Positions 40,092 to 47,848 of a stretch of 51,700 bases of DNA are shown here, one piece after another (position 1 is the first letter of the stretch; each line of letters opens with the position of its first letter). The stretch is from NCBI RefSeq assembly GCF_026242055.1, contig NZ_JAPJDL010000026.1, positions 1 through 51,700 on the forward strand. Reading direction: 5' to 3'. The notes under the pieces are model-generated. The model made no database searches. It worked only from the letters and a program-made list of their open reading frames with translations, and was not told where the DNA came from. The DNA comes from Lentzea sp. NEAU-D7 (GTDB lineage: Bacteria; Actinomycetota; Actinomycetes; Mycobacteriales; Pseudonocardiaceae). The position numbers were made by a program, and so were the translations under genes.

Positions 40092-40988
40092 ATGAACTCC
40101 GTTGCCCCGTTCGCGCACGAAGCCCTGTTCTACCGGGACGAGGACACCTTCCTCTCCGGTACGGCGAGATTCGTGGCGGAAGGTGTCGACAGAGGCGAGC
40201 CGGTGCTGGTGGCGGTGCCCGAGGTGAGCATCAGCCCGCTGCGCGAGCGGCTCGGCGGCGTGGCGGAGCAGGTCCACTTCATCGACATGACGGAGGCCGG
40301 CCGCAACCCCGGGCGGATCATCCCCGGTGTGCTGATGGCGTTCAGCGCGAGCACGCAACGCCGGTTCCGCGTGGTCGGGCAGCCGATCTGGCCCGGCCGC
40401 ACCGAACTGGAGTACCCGGCGTGCGTGCAGCACGAGGCGTTGATCAACACGGCGTTCGAGGGACGGCCGGGCGTCATCCTGTGCCCGTACGACGCGACGG
40501 CGCTGCCCGCCCACGTGCTGGAGGACGCGCGCCGCACCCATCCCGTGGTGATCGAGGGCGGGCGGCGCACGGCGAGCAAGTGGTACACGGATCCCTCCGT
40601 GCTGGCCGACGTCTACAACGTGCCGTTACCGCCGCCGCCCGCGGACGCCGAGGAGCACCCGTTCTCCGTCGGCACGCTCGCGCACATGCGCAAGATCGTG
40701 TCGGCGTTCGCGCACTGGCTGCGCCGCGAGCAGGTCGAGGACCTGGTGCTGGCGGTGAACGAACTGGCGACGAACAGCATCCTGCACGCATCGGGCCGTG
40801 GCGTGCTGCGGCTGTGGCGCGAGGACGGCACCGTCGTGTGCGAGGTGAGCGACTCCGGCTCGGGCTTCCCGCCGTCGTTCACCGGCCTGTCCGGCTTCGG
40901 GATCGTGATGGTGAACCTGTTGTGTGACCTGGTTCGCACCCACACGAGTCACAGCGGTACCACCGTTCGAGTGTACTTGGGACGGTAG
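40092..40988 (+). CDS. MEDS-domain sensor fused to HATPase (anti-sigma/RsbW-like) kinase
   Basis: 298 aa. The N-terminal MEDS domain (about 8-165: HEALFYRDEDTFLSGTARFV) is a sensory module seen in actinobacterial regulators. The C-terminus (about 185-296) is an RsbW-type ATPase domain (LAVNELATNSILHAS, VSDSGSGFPP, GFGIVMVNLLCD) that could phosphorylate an anti-sigma antagonist. It may take part in the same sigma-regulation system as the PP2C phosphatase at 7201. The ATG at 40092 follows GGGAAG. Confidence 0.88.
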   Translation: MNSVAPFAHEALFYRDEDTFLSGTARFVAEGVDRGEPVLVAVPEVSISPLRERLGGVAEQVHFIDMTEAGRNPGRIIPGVLMAFSASTQRRFRVVGQPIWPGRTELEYPACVQHEALINTAFEGRPGVILCPYDATALPAHVLEDARRTHPVVIEGGRRTASKWYTDPSVLADVYNVPLPPPPADAEEHPFSVGTLAHMRKIVSAFAHWLRREQVEDLVLAVNELATNSILHASGRGVLRLWREDGTVVCEVSDSGSGFPPSFTGLSGFGIVMVNLLCDLVRTHTSHSGTTVRVYLGR

Positions 40989-41049
40989 GGAGTCACCGCC
41001 ATCTCATCGCAATGCGCACGACACGATGACCTGTTTTCCTTGCTCAGAT

Positions 41050-42351
41050 ATGACAGACCACCTCTCCCCCCTCGACATCGCCTTCCTCGCGATGGAGGGC
41101 GACACCAATCCGCTGCACCTCGGCGCGGTCGCGACCTTCGCACCGTCCACTCCGGTGCATCCGGCCCGTATCGCCGCCGTGCTCTGCGAACGGGCGCAAG
41201 AGATTCCGCGCCTGCGCCAGCGCGCCCGCACCTCGTTGCTCGGTGGCGCGCGCTGGGTGGAGGACCCCGGTTTCGCGCCGGAGGACCACGTCTTCACGCA
41301 CCACGCGCGCGGCCGTGAGCGGTTCGCCACTCTGGTCTCGCACCTCATGGCGCAGCCGCTCGACCTCGCGCGCCCGCCGTGGGAGCTGCACGTCGTCACC
41401 GGTCTCGCGGGCGGCCGGTTCGCCGTCGTCGCGAAGCTGCACCACTCGCTGTGCGACGGCATGAAGGCCGTCGGCCTGGGAATCCAGCTCTTCGACCCGT
41501 CACGGCTGTCCATTCCGGACGCGGCGGAGCCGGCGGCCAAGTCGATCCTCCCGTCCCTGCCGTCGCTGCGCGGGATCAAGGACACGATCGACATCGCGTC
41601 GAGCGTGCTGATGAACACCCGCCCGCCGACGCTGAACTCGCCGGTGCTCACCGCGTCCACCCGGCCGCGCCGCGTGGTGATGTCGCGCCTGGACCTCGCG
41701 GACGTGCACCGGATCCGCCGCGCACACGGCGGCACGGTGAACGACGTGTTGCTCGCCCTCGTCACAGGGGCGTTGCGCCACTGGCTTTCCGCCCACGGCA
41801 GCGCCGGTCCCGACTCGGTCGTCCGCGCCCTGATCCCGGTCAACCAGCGCTCACGCTCCGGAGACGGCGCCTCGGGCAACCAGATCTCCGGTTTCCTGGT
41901 CGCGCTGCCGGTCGGTGAGGCGGACCCGGTGCGGCGGCTGCGGAACGTCCGCGCGCAGATGGAGTCCGCGAAGGCCGCGGGCCCGGACCGGGGCGCCGGG
42001 GCGCTGCCGCTGCTCGCCGACAAGGTGCCGCCGCTGGTGCACCGCCTGGCCGCGCCGGTCATGGGGCGCTGCGCTCCCCTGTTGTTCGACACGCTGGTCA
42101 CGTCGGTGCCGCTGCCGTCCGTCCCCCTCGCGCTGGACGGTGCCGCGCTGTGCGAGATGTACCCGGTCGCACCCGTCGCACCCGGTCACGCCGTCGGCAT
42201 CGCGCTGTCGGTCTACAAGTCGTCGGTCCACGTCTGCCTGAACACGAACCAGTCGTGGATGTCGGACGCGCACTGGCTCGACGGCGTGCTGCGCCGCGAG
42301 CTGTCCTCGTTGCAGGAGAGCAGCAGGGAGCTGGTGGGTTTGCCGAGGTAG
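41050..42351 (+). CDS. WS/DGAT wax ester synthase/diacylglycerol acyltransferase
   Basis: 433 aa. The catalytic motif HHxxxDG is H131-H132-S-L-C-D136-G137. The N-terminal LSPLDIAFLAMEGDTNPLHLGAVA and the C-terminal NTNQSWMSDAHWL are family features. It makes triacylglycerol or wax esters from acyl-CoA, commonly for carbon storage in actinobacteria. ATG 41050 is preceded by other in-frame ATGs (41026) and has a weak ribosome site. The adjacent HAD gene starts 22 nt downstream. Confidence 0.9.
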   Translation: MTDHLSPLDIAFLAMEGDTNPLHLGAVATFAPSTPVHPARIAAVLCERAQEIPRLRQRARTSLLGGARWVEDPGFAPEDHVFTHHARGRERFATLVSHLMAQPLDLARPPWELHVVTGLAGGRFAVVAKLHHSLCDGMKAVGLGIQLFDPSRLSIPDAAEPAAKSILPSLPSLRGIKDTIDIASSVLMNTRPPTLNSPVLTASTRPRRVVMSRLDLADVHRIRRAHGGTVNDVLLALVTGALRHWLSAHGSAGPDSVVRALIPVNQRSRSGDGASGNQISGFLVALPVGEADPVRRLRNVRAQMESAKAAGPDRGAGALPLLADKVPPLVHRLAAPVMGRCAPLLFDTLVTSVPLPSVPLALDGAALCEMYPVAPVAPGHAVGIALSVYKSSVHVCLNTNQSWMSDAHWLDGVLRRELSSLQESSRELVGLPR

Positions 42352-42373
42352 GAGCGCGGGCAAACCTGGTTTC

Positions 42374-43039
42374 ATGAGCAACACCGTGGTCCTCGACGTG
42401 GACGGAACCCTGGTCGACACCAACTACCACCACACGGTGGCGTGGCTGCGCGCCTTCCGCACCGTCGACGTCACCGTGCCGGGATGGCGCGTGCACCGCG
42501 CGATCGGCATGGGTGGCGACAAGCTGGTGGCCGCCGTGGCGGGCGACAAGGTCGAACAGGACCACGGCGACAAGGTGCGCCAGGCCTGGGAGCGGTACTT
42601 CGACGAGATGCTGGACGAGATCCAGCCGCTGGAGGGCGCACACCGCCTGGTCCGCGCGGCGACCGACCTCGGACTGGCGGTCGTGCTCGCGAGCTCGGGC
42701 AAGCGCAAGCACGTCGAGCACTACCTGAAGCTGCTCGACCCCGGCGACGTCGCCTGGACGACCTCGGACGACGTCGACGACAGCAAGCCGGCGCCGGACC
42801 TCATCGAGGTGGCCCTGCGCAAGGTCGAGGGCGAGCGCGCGGTCGTGGTGGGCGACTCGGTGTGGGACTGCGAGGCGGCCGCACGGGTCGGGCTGCCGTC
42901 GATCGGGCTGCTGACCGGCGGGTTCGGCGAGGACGAACTGGTCGACAACGGAGCCTCGGCGGTCTACCCGGACCTGGACACGCTGCGTGCGGAGCTGGCC
43001 GACCTGCCGTTCGCCGTGGTGGAGGACCCCAAGGCCTGA
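42374..43039 (+). CDS. HAD-superfamily phosphatase
   Basis: 221 aa. Motif I is LDVDGTLVD (nucleophile Asp), motif II is the Ser in VLASSG, motif III is the Lys in SKPAPD, and motif IV is VVGDSVWD. The cap is inserted between motifs I and II. It resembles beta-phosphoglucomutase/phosphoglycolate phosphatase-like enzymes, and the substrate is not predictable. The gene ends 10 nt from the convergent kinase gene. Confidence 0.92.
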   Translation: MSNTVVLDVDGTLVDTNYHHTVAWLRAFRTVDVTVPGWRVHRAIGMGGDKLVAAVAGDKVEQDHGDKVRQAWERYFDEMLDEIQPLEGAHRLVRAATDLGLAVVLASSGKRKHVEHYLKLLDPGDVAWTTSDDVDDSKPAPDLIEVALRKVEGERAVVVGDSVWDCEAAARVGLPSIGLLTGGFGEDELVDNGASAVYPDLDTLRAELADLPFAVVEDPKA

Positions 43040-43049
43040 CGTCGCGGGC

Positions 43050-44333
43050 CTACGGCTGGGGAACGGTCGACGGAGCCGGATCCCCCGAGGGCTTGCCGCG
43101 GTCCTTCTTCTCCTTGCTGGGCCTGGTCGTCCCGCCGGGCTGCTCCACCTCGGTGGTCTCCACGACCGGAGCCGACGACGGCACGACCCCACCGGCCCCG
43201 GGCTGTGGCGCTCCGGGCACCCCCGGCGCGTCCGAGACGGCCGGCACGCCGGACCCGTCCTGCGTCTGCACCACCGTCACGGTCGAGGGCGTGACCGTCA
43301 CGACCTGGGTCTGCGCGTCCGGCACCACCGGCCGGTCCGCCGCCGGGGCCTCGTTCCCGCCACCGCCGAAGTTCGCCACCACGACGGCCACCGCGGTCAC
43401 GGCGACGGCCGCGGCCGCGATCGCCACGCGCTTGCCCCGGCCGGACCGGGGCTCGGGCACGGCCGGAGGCTCGTCCGGTGCGACGGCCGCGTCCGGCAGC
43501 AACGCCGGCAGTCCGCGGCTGGCCTCGAAGGCGGCCTGCAACGACCGGGAGCACTGAGTGGCGGACGGCCGGCGCGCCGGGTCCATGTCCGTCATCGCGG
43601 ACAGCAACGACACCCACGCCAGCGGCAGGTCCACGGGTATCCGCGGTGACCGGGCGAGGCGGGCCAGCGCGGCCTCGGCGTCGCCGCCGGGGTACTCGGT
43701 CCGCCCGGTCAGGCACTCCAGCAGCACGAGACCGAGCGAGTAGATGTCCGCGGGCGGGCCGACGTCGGCGCCGCGCACCTGCTCCGGCGACAGGTAGCCG
43801 GCGGTGCCGACCAGCACGCCGGACGTCGTCACCCGCGTCACCTCGGCCACCAGCGCGAGACCGAAGTCCGCCAGGTAGGCCTGCTTCTCGGTGTCGTCGA
43901 GCAGGATGTTGGACGGCTTGATGTCGCGGTGCACGACGCCCAGGTCGTGCACGTGGTCCAGCACCGCGGCGATCTGGCTGCCGATCCGCGCCACGAACCG
44001 GGGCGGCAGCGGTTCCCGCATGCGCTGGCGCAGCGTGCCACCGGTGATCTCGCGCATCACGAAGTACGGGCGGCGCGACACCGTGCCGGAGGCGTAGACC
44101 GGGATGATGCCGGGGCAGTCCAGCGAGACCAGCATCGAGGCCTCGCGCTGCAGGCGCAGCTCGTCGTCGGGCAGGCCGGGACCCGAGAAGATCTTGATCG
44201 CCACCGAGGAGGTCGTCGATCTGTCGTACGCGCGGTAGACCTCCGCCATGCCGCCGGACCCGAGAAGCGTGCCGACGACGAAACGGTCGTCGATCACCGA
44301 CCCGGTCAGATCGCCGTCCCAAGGTGCGCTCAT
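43050..44333 (-). CDS. Membrane Ser/Thr protein kinase (PknB-like)
   Basis: 427 aa. The cytoplasmic kinase domain (about 18-275) has K47, catalytic loop H135-R-D137-IKPSN and D156-FG. A juxtamembrane Pro-rich stretch leads to one membrane helix (about 303-322) and an external, Pro/Thr-rich and apparently disordered tail (SKEKKDRGKPSG near the end) with no PASTA repeats. It may sense extracellular signals or be regulated by partner binding. Its start region (44334-44636) carries its promoter. Confidence 0.93.
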   Translation of the reverse strand: MSAPWDGDLTGSVIDDRFVVGTLLGSGGMAEVYRAYDRSTTSSVAIKIFSGPGLPDDELRLQREASMLVSLDCPGIIPVYASGTVSRRPYFVMREITGGTLRQRMREPLPPRFVARIGSQIAAVLDHVHDLGVVHRDIKPSNILLDDTEKQAYLADFGLALVAEVTRVTTSGVLVGTAGYLSPEQVRGADVGPPADIYSLGLVLLECLTGRTEYPGGDAEAALARLARSPRIPVDLPLAWVSLLSAMTDMDPARRPSATQCSRSLQAAFEASRGLPALLPDAAVAPDEPPAVPEPRSGRGKRVAIAAAAVAVTAVAVVVANFGGGGNEAPAADRPVVPDAQTQVVTVTPSTVTVVQTQDGSGVPAVSDAPGVPGAPQPGAGGVVPSSAPVVETTEVEQPGGTTRPSKEKKDRGKPSGDPAPSTVPQP

Positions 44334-44636
44334 GGGCCTCCGCTCGCCTGCGCAGCAACCTAACGGGTCACCTGGAATTCCGGTACCCGCCCTACCTGAA
44401 GATCAAACTACGATCTGCCCGGTGTAGATCTCCCGGCCCACCGCCACGCCGCGTTCCCGCTGGTGGAGGCGTGTCGTCACCAGTACACCGCTCCCACCGC
44501 GAGTTCCCGCACGAGCACCTTGTCGTCGCCGGGGTACGGCTTGTTAACGCAACCGAGGATTCCCGCGGACTTCGCCGAGCCGATCCGGCGCACGACCGGC
44601 CAGGTCGTACAGCTCCCGGCCGGGCCGGGACGACCG
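44334..44636. other. 303-nt stretch with no supported gene
   Basis: Between the kinase start and the TetR stop. Short open frames on the minus strand (for example one ending AVGAVYW and another starting VTTRLHQRERG) have no family match and no good ribosome site. The region must hold the kinase promoter. A remnant of a decayed gene is possible but not shown. Confidence 0.5.
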
Positions 44637-45257
44637 TCACTCGAACCGCAGCTTCTCCCGGACCTCGGCGGTCACGAGGCAGCCGGAGGTGGCCTGCCAG
44701 ACCCGGCTCAGCCGGACGCGGAGATCGGTGCCGCCGGTCAACGCCTGTGCCACGAACTGCAGGCCGAGCAGCTCGGCGACGATCTGCTCGGCCGCGTGCC
44801 GCACGTTCACCTCCGGCCGCAGCTCGCCGCGTTCGGAGGCCAGCGACAGCAGGTCCCGCACGACCGTGACCCAGCCGATCACCTGCGCGGCCGCGGCGAC
44901 GTCGAAGAACACCGCCTCCCGCAACAGCTTCGCGCTCACCCGCACGGTGAGATCCGTCTCGAGCCGGCCGACGAACTCGTACGACATCACGATCAGCGCC
45001 TGCACCGGTGACGGCTCGACCGCGAGCACCTCGTCACGCAGCCGGTGCCACAGCAGGGACTGCTCCTCGATGATGGCGACGCCAAGGGCTTCTTTGGAAC
45101 GAAAGTGGCAATACAGCGCACCTTTCGAAACGTCCGCTCGCGCGCACACGGCCGTGAGGCTCGACCTGGAGAACCCTTCGCGGTCGAAGACCTCCGCCGC
45201 GGCCCGCAGCAGCTTCGTGCGCGTGTGCGCCGACTTCTCGCGTTTGGAACTCATCAT
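44637..45257 (-). CDS. TetR-family gamma-butyrolactone-receptor-like regulator
   Basis: 206 aa. The DNA-binding domain (about 10-60) includes FSRSSLTAVCARADVSKGALYCHFRSKEALGVAII (34-68), and SKGALYxHFxSKEAL is the hallmark of the ArpA/ScbR receptor family. In the ligand domain the Trp in GWVTVVRDLL and the GELRP segment match the conserved pocket of these receptors. Such regulators control antibiotic production or morphology in response to butyrolactone or related signals. ATG 45257 overlaps the stop of the upstream SnoaL-like gene. No synthase gene (AfsA type) is in the window. Confidence 0.88.
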   Translation of the reverse strand: MMSSKREKSAHTRTKLLRAAAEVFDREGFSRSSLTAVCARADVSKGALYCHFRSKEALGVAIIEEQSLLWHRLRDEVLAVEPSPVQALIVMSYEFVGRLETDLTVRVSAKLLREAVFFDVAAAAQVIGWVTVVRDLLSLASERGELRPEVNVRHAAEQIVAELLGLQFVAQALTGGTDLRVRLSRVWQATSGCLVTAEVREKLRFE

Positions 45258-45661
45258 TTGGTCCGTGCGACGCCGGTCGCGACGGCTGTGGCGAAGGTGT
45301 CCGGCATCTGCCAGTACTGCTCGATCTCCCCCAGGTGCACCGAAAGCACCGCGGCGAAGCGCACTTCCACCGGTTTCCCGCTGGCACGGATCCGCCAGCG
45401 CGCCGAGCCGATCACGGCGGCGTCCCCTCCGTCGACGATCACCTGGCGCACCGACAGCTGCTCCAGGTCGAACGTGGCGAACAAGGTCAGGAACTGGGAC
45501 TCGACCTCACGGCGGGTACGCCTGCCGAGTGCCCAGCGGACGCCGTTGGGGTCGGGCGCCTCCCATTCCACGGTCGGTGCGCACAACCGCGCGATGCCAG
45601 GTGCGTCCTGTGCCGCGAGTCGTGCCAGGAAGACCTGCACCGCTTCGACCGTCGAGAACAT
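45254..45661 (-). CDS. SnoaL-like/NTF2-fold protein
   Basis: 135 aa, the usual size of the cystatin-like SnoaL domain. It has VQVFLARLAAQDAPGIARLCAP at the N-terminus and a final EQYWQMPDTFA. The pocket could bind a small hydrophobic molecule or catalyse an isomerase-like step. ATG 45661 lies 8 nt after GAGAAGG and is preferred to GTG 45670. It is the first gene of the two-gene operon with the GBL-receptor-like gene. A perfect inverted repeat lies upstream. Confidence 0.8.
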   Translation of the reverse strand: MFSTVEAVQVFLARLAAQDAPGIARLCAPTVEWEAPDPNGVRWALGRRTRREVESQFLTLFATFDLEQLSVRQVIVDGGDAAVIGSARWRIRASGKPVEVRFAAVLSVHLGEIEQYWQMPDTFATAVATGVARTK

Positions 45662-45683
45662 TTCACTCACCTTCTCATCCCGG

Positions 45684-45701
45684 TCATTGCTGCGGCAATG
45701 A
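45684..45701. promoter_or_regulatory. Inverted repeat TCATTGC/GCAATGA
   Basis: TCATTGC (45684-45690) is perfectly inverted as GCAATGA (45695-45701) around TGCG, 23 nt upstream of the SnoaL-like start. A second palindrome TCCGATCGGA lies at 45782-45791. Two GTYGGTAYC words (GTTGGTACC at 45799 and GTCGGTATC at 45824, 25 nt apart) resemble the half-site of butyrolactone-receptor sites. All are candidates for the TetR-type protein. Confidence 0.5.
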
Positions 45702-45869
45702 ACTCGGTGCGGTCACACTAGCGAGACGCTCGAAATGTGAGTGCGCACACCCCATTGGACCAGCTGCGTTTCACCCAAACATCCGATCGGACGATTCCGT
45801 TGGTACCTGAAGTTTCAACGACCGTCGGTATCACCGCAATGCACGGCACGAACTGCCGGACTTTGAGGC

Positions 45870-46223
45870 ATGGTTGATGACGCACCCGCCAACTCACTGA
45901 AACGGAGCAGAACCGTGCTCAAGGCAGCCACTCAAGCCCACGAGCACCCGGACACCCCGCCGATTACCGCCTTGATTCCACAGGCGCGGCGAGAACAAGG
46001 GCTGACCCAGCGCGCACTCGCGGACCTGTTGTGCGAGATCTCACAAAACGACAGCGTCACCCGTGAAGAAGTGTCGAGATGGGAACGCGGCAAACGCATT
46101 CCCGGCCCTTACTGGCGCGCCTGGATCAGCGAGGCGCTCGACGTGCCGCACGCAGCTCTCGACCGCGCCGCGGTGATCGAGCGGGAATGCCGCAGGACCA
46201 GGGAGGAAGACCACTCCTGCTAG
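45870..46223 (+). CDS. XRE-like helix-turn-helix regulator
   Basis: 117 aa. The N-terminal 30 residues are variable; the helix-turn-helix spans about 32-76 (ALIPQARREQGLTQRALADLLCEIS, EEVSRWERGKRIPG). The C-terminal segment (PYWRAWISEALDVPHAALDRA) is characteristic of small XRE-type regulators common in Pseudonocardiales. The ATG at 45870 gives a plausible start. It may regulate the secreted proteins downstream or the divergent SnoaL/TetR operon; this is inference from position. Confidence 0.8.
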   Translation: MVDDAPANSLKRSRTVLKAATQAHEHPDTPPITALIPQARREQGLTQRALADLLCEISQNDSVTREEVSRWERGKRIPGPYWRAWISEALDVPHAALDRAAVIERECRRTREEDHSC

Positions 46224-46229
46224 CGGTGC

Positions 46230-46360
46230 GCGGGCAGACGGCAGGGGTCTGCCCGCCCGCAGGAGGGCGGTGCCCACAGCGGCCGCCGCAGGCACCGCCC
46301 TACCACAAGTCCCAGGCAGGAAGGACCTTTGGCCCCCTGTGCGTCCGCGCACAGGGGGCC
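46230..46360 (+). other. Run of three strong hairpins
   Basis: Three perfect stems in 131 nt: 46230-46239 with 46247-46256 (GCGGGCAGAC), 46265-46274 with 46291-46300 (GGGCGGTGCC), and 46331-46343 with 46348-46360 (GGCCCCCTGTGCG, tetraloop TCCG). None is followed by a T-run. The region lies between the XRE gene and the lamin-tail gene, whose GTG start is only 12 nt from the last hairpin. Confidence 0.7.
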
Positions 46361-46372
46361 AGACTTCGTGAA

Positions 46373-46891
46373 GTGACAACCTTCGGACACTCCGTCGCGA
46401 CGTTGCTCCTACTCGCCGGTAGCACGATCGGCGGCACACCGGGCGTTTCCCCGGTCAAGGTCAACGAGATCGCACTGGGCCCCGCCGGATTCGTCGAACT
46501 GCGCAACACGGCCTCCACGACGGCAGACATCGGAGGGTGGACGGTCCGGACCTGCGCCGGCGGCACCTCCGAAATCCTCGCGACCATCTCACCCGGCACG
46601 CCCCTGGGTCCGGGCGAATACTTCGTCATAGTCGGTGCCGCGTTCAGCGGAACAGTGCCGAACGGCCTGATCGTGGAGACCGTGGACGGAAGTGGCGTAA
46701 TCGCCAGGAACCGGCACGGCGCACACACCGACAGCGTCGGCCTCAGCTCCTCCTCGCCGTGCCGGGAAGCGGGAGCCGCGACACCTTGCGCAGATTCATC
46801 GCTCGGCCGCGACGGCGCCTCGCGGGACACGGATCACAACTCAGCCGACTTCAGCTGCCGAATTCCTTCTCCCGGCGAAAGCAATCACTGA
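46373..46891 (+). CDS. Secreted lamin-tail-domain (LTD) protein 1
   Basis: 172 aa. A weak signal peptide (TTFGHSVATLLLLAGSTIGG) is followed by an LTD-type beta sandwich (about 28-110: VKVNEIALGPAGFVELRNTASTTADIGGWTVRTC, 28-61; then GTPLGPGEYFVIVG). The Cys residues (CAGG, SPCREAG, PCAD, SCRIP) may form disulfides. GTG 46373 is the first start in frame after the hairpins, but no ribosome site is seen. Bacterial LTD proteins are often exported and act in surface or nuclease contexts; the role here is unknown. Confidence 0.72.
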   Translation: MTTFGHSVATLLLLAGSTIGGTPGVSPVKVNEIALGPAGFVELRNTASTTADIGGWTVRTCAGGTSEILATISPGTPLGPGEYFVIVGAAFSGTVPNGLIVETVDGSGVIARNRHGAHTDSVGLSSSSPCREAGAATPCADSSLGRDGASRDTDHNSADFSCRIPSPGESNH

Positions 46892-47027
46892 TCAATCAAC
46901 AATGGCCCCTTTCGAGGCCGAACGAATGCGAGCAAAGTCAGTCCCAGCGGCAAGACAGGTCGTTCCCCTCGACCACAGGGCCGCTACGAGGAATACCCCG
47001 AATTCACTTTCTCGAAGGGACAGGACA

Positions 47028-47663
47028 ATGCGTCGACTGCTGAGCGGAGCTGCCGCCCTGGCAATCGCGAGCACCATCGCGTTCGCCGGACTGGCAACGG
47101 CCGCCGAGGAGCCCGAGTCTCCCGAGGTCATGCAGCTGCCGGCAGTGCTGATCAACGAGGTCTCGACCATGGGACCGAACGGCCCGCTCGACGAGGCGAT
47201 CGAGATCATCAACACCACGAACGAGCAGATCGACCTGAGCAACTGGGTCATCAGGATCTACAACCAGCGCAACGAGGTCATCCAGACCATCCCGCTGGTC
47301 GACCCGCTCGGCGGGCCGCTCACGCTGGCTCCCGCGAACAACGTCGGCAGCACGCTGGTGCTGACGGGCGCGGAGTTCTCCGGCACCACGTCCACGCCGA
47401 ACGTTCTCCCGGTGCGATTCTCCGGCGCCGAAGGCATCCCGGCTCTCGGTGGTGTGGCTGTCTTCGGCAGCCTCGCCCCGACCGCCTTCAAGATCGACGG
47501 TGTCGCATTCTCGTCGCCGGTGACCGCGGCCAAGGAAGGCGTCCACGCCCAGCCCGAGAACCAGCGCACCGCGCAGCTCAACGGTTCCAACACGCGCAAC
47601 CTGCTGAACCAGGACACCAACAACAACCAGCGTGACTTCTCGCTGCAGGAACGCAGCTTCTGA
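47028..47663 (+). CDS. Secreted lamin-tail-domain (LTD) protein 2
   Basis: 211 aa. A signal peptide (1-26, ending ATAAE) precedes an LTD-type domain (about 35-160: AVLINEVSTMGPNGPLDEAIEIINTTNEQIDLSNWVIRIY). The C-terminal 50 residues are Asn/Gln/Thr-rich (NLLNQDTNNNQRDFSLQERSF). ATG 47028 follows GGGACAGGACA. It shares the domain with the preceding gene but is not a close copy. A strong terminator follows. Confidence 0.85.
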   Translation: MRRLLSGAAALAIASTIAFAGLATAAEEPESPEVMQLPAVLINEVSTMGPNGPLDEAIEIINTTNEQIDLSNWVIRIYNQRNEVIQTIPLVDPLGGPLTLAPANNVGSTLVLTGAEFSGTTSTPNVLPVRFSGAEGIPALGGVAVFGSLAPTAFKIDGVAFSSPVTAAKEGVHAQPENQRTAQLNGSNTRNLLNQDTNNNQRDFSLQERSF

Positions 47664-47702
47664 CCAACAGGATCCGACCGTCCAACGGGTGCACCGAACG
47701 AA

Positions 47703-47785
47703 GTGCCCGGACCACCTCCCCTCGGTGGTCCGGGCACGCTCGTGCGTGGCGCGAAGTCGCCAACGGCGACTAACCGCCGCTTTTT
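47703..47785 (+). terminator. Two terminator hairpins after LTD protein 2
   Basis: GTGCCCGGACCACC (47703-47716) pairs perfectly with 47724-47737 over 14 nt with a 7-nt loop. A second stem, AGTCGCC (47755-47761) with GGCGACT (47765-47771), is followed by AACCGCCGC and TTTTT at 47781-47785. The tandem layout insulates the LTD genes from the subtilase. Confidence 0.7.
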
Positions 47786-47848
47786 ACTGTTTCCCAACGA
47801 TTTGCGGCCCCTCATCCTGCTGTGACCTGATCAACGAGGGAGGGCGCC

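Noticed and set aside
44392..44636. Short minus-strand frames between the kinase and TetR genes
   Set aside because: No family resemblance, no good ribosome site, and the region must contain the kinase promoter. A decayed gene cannot be shown.
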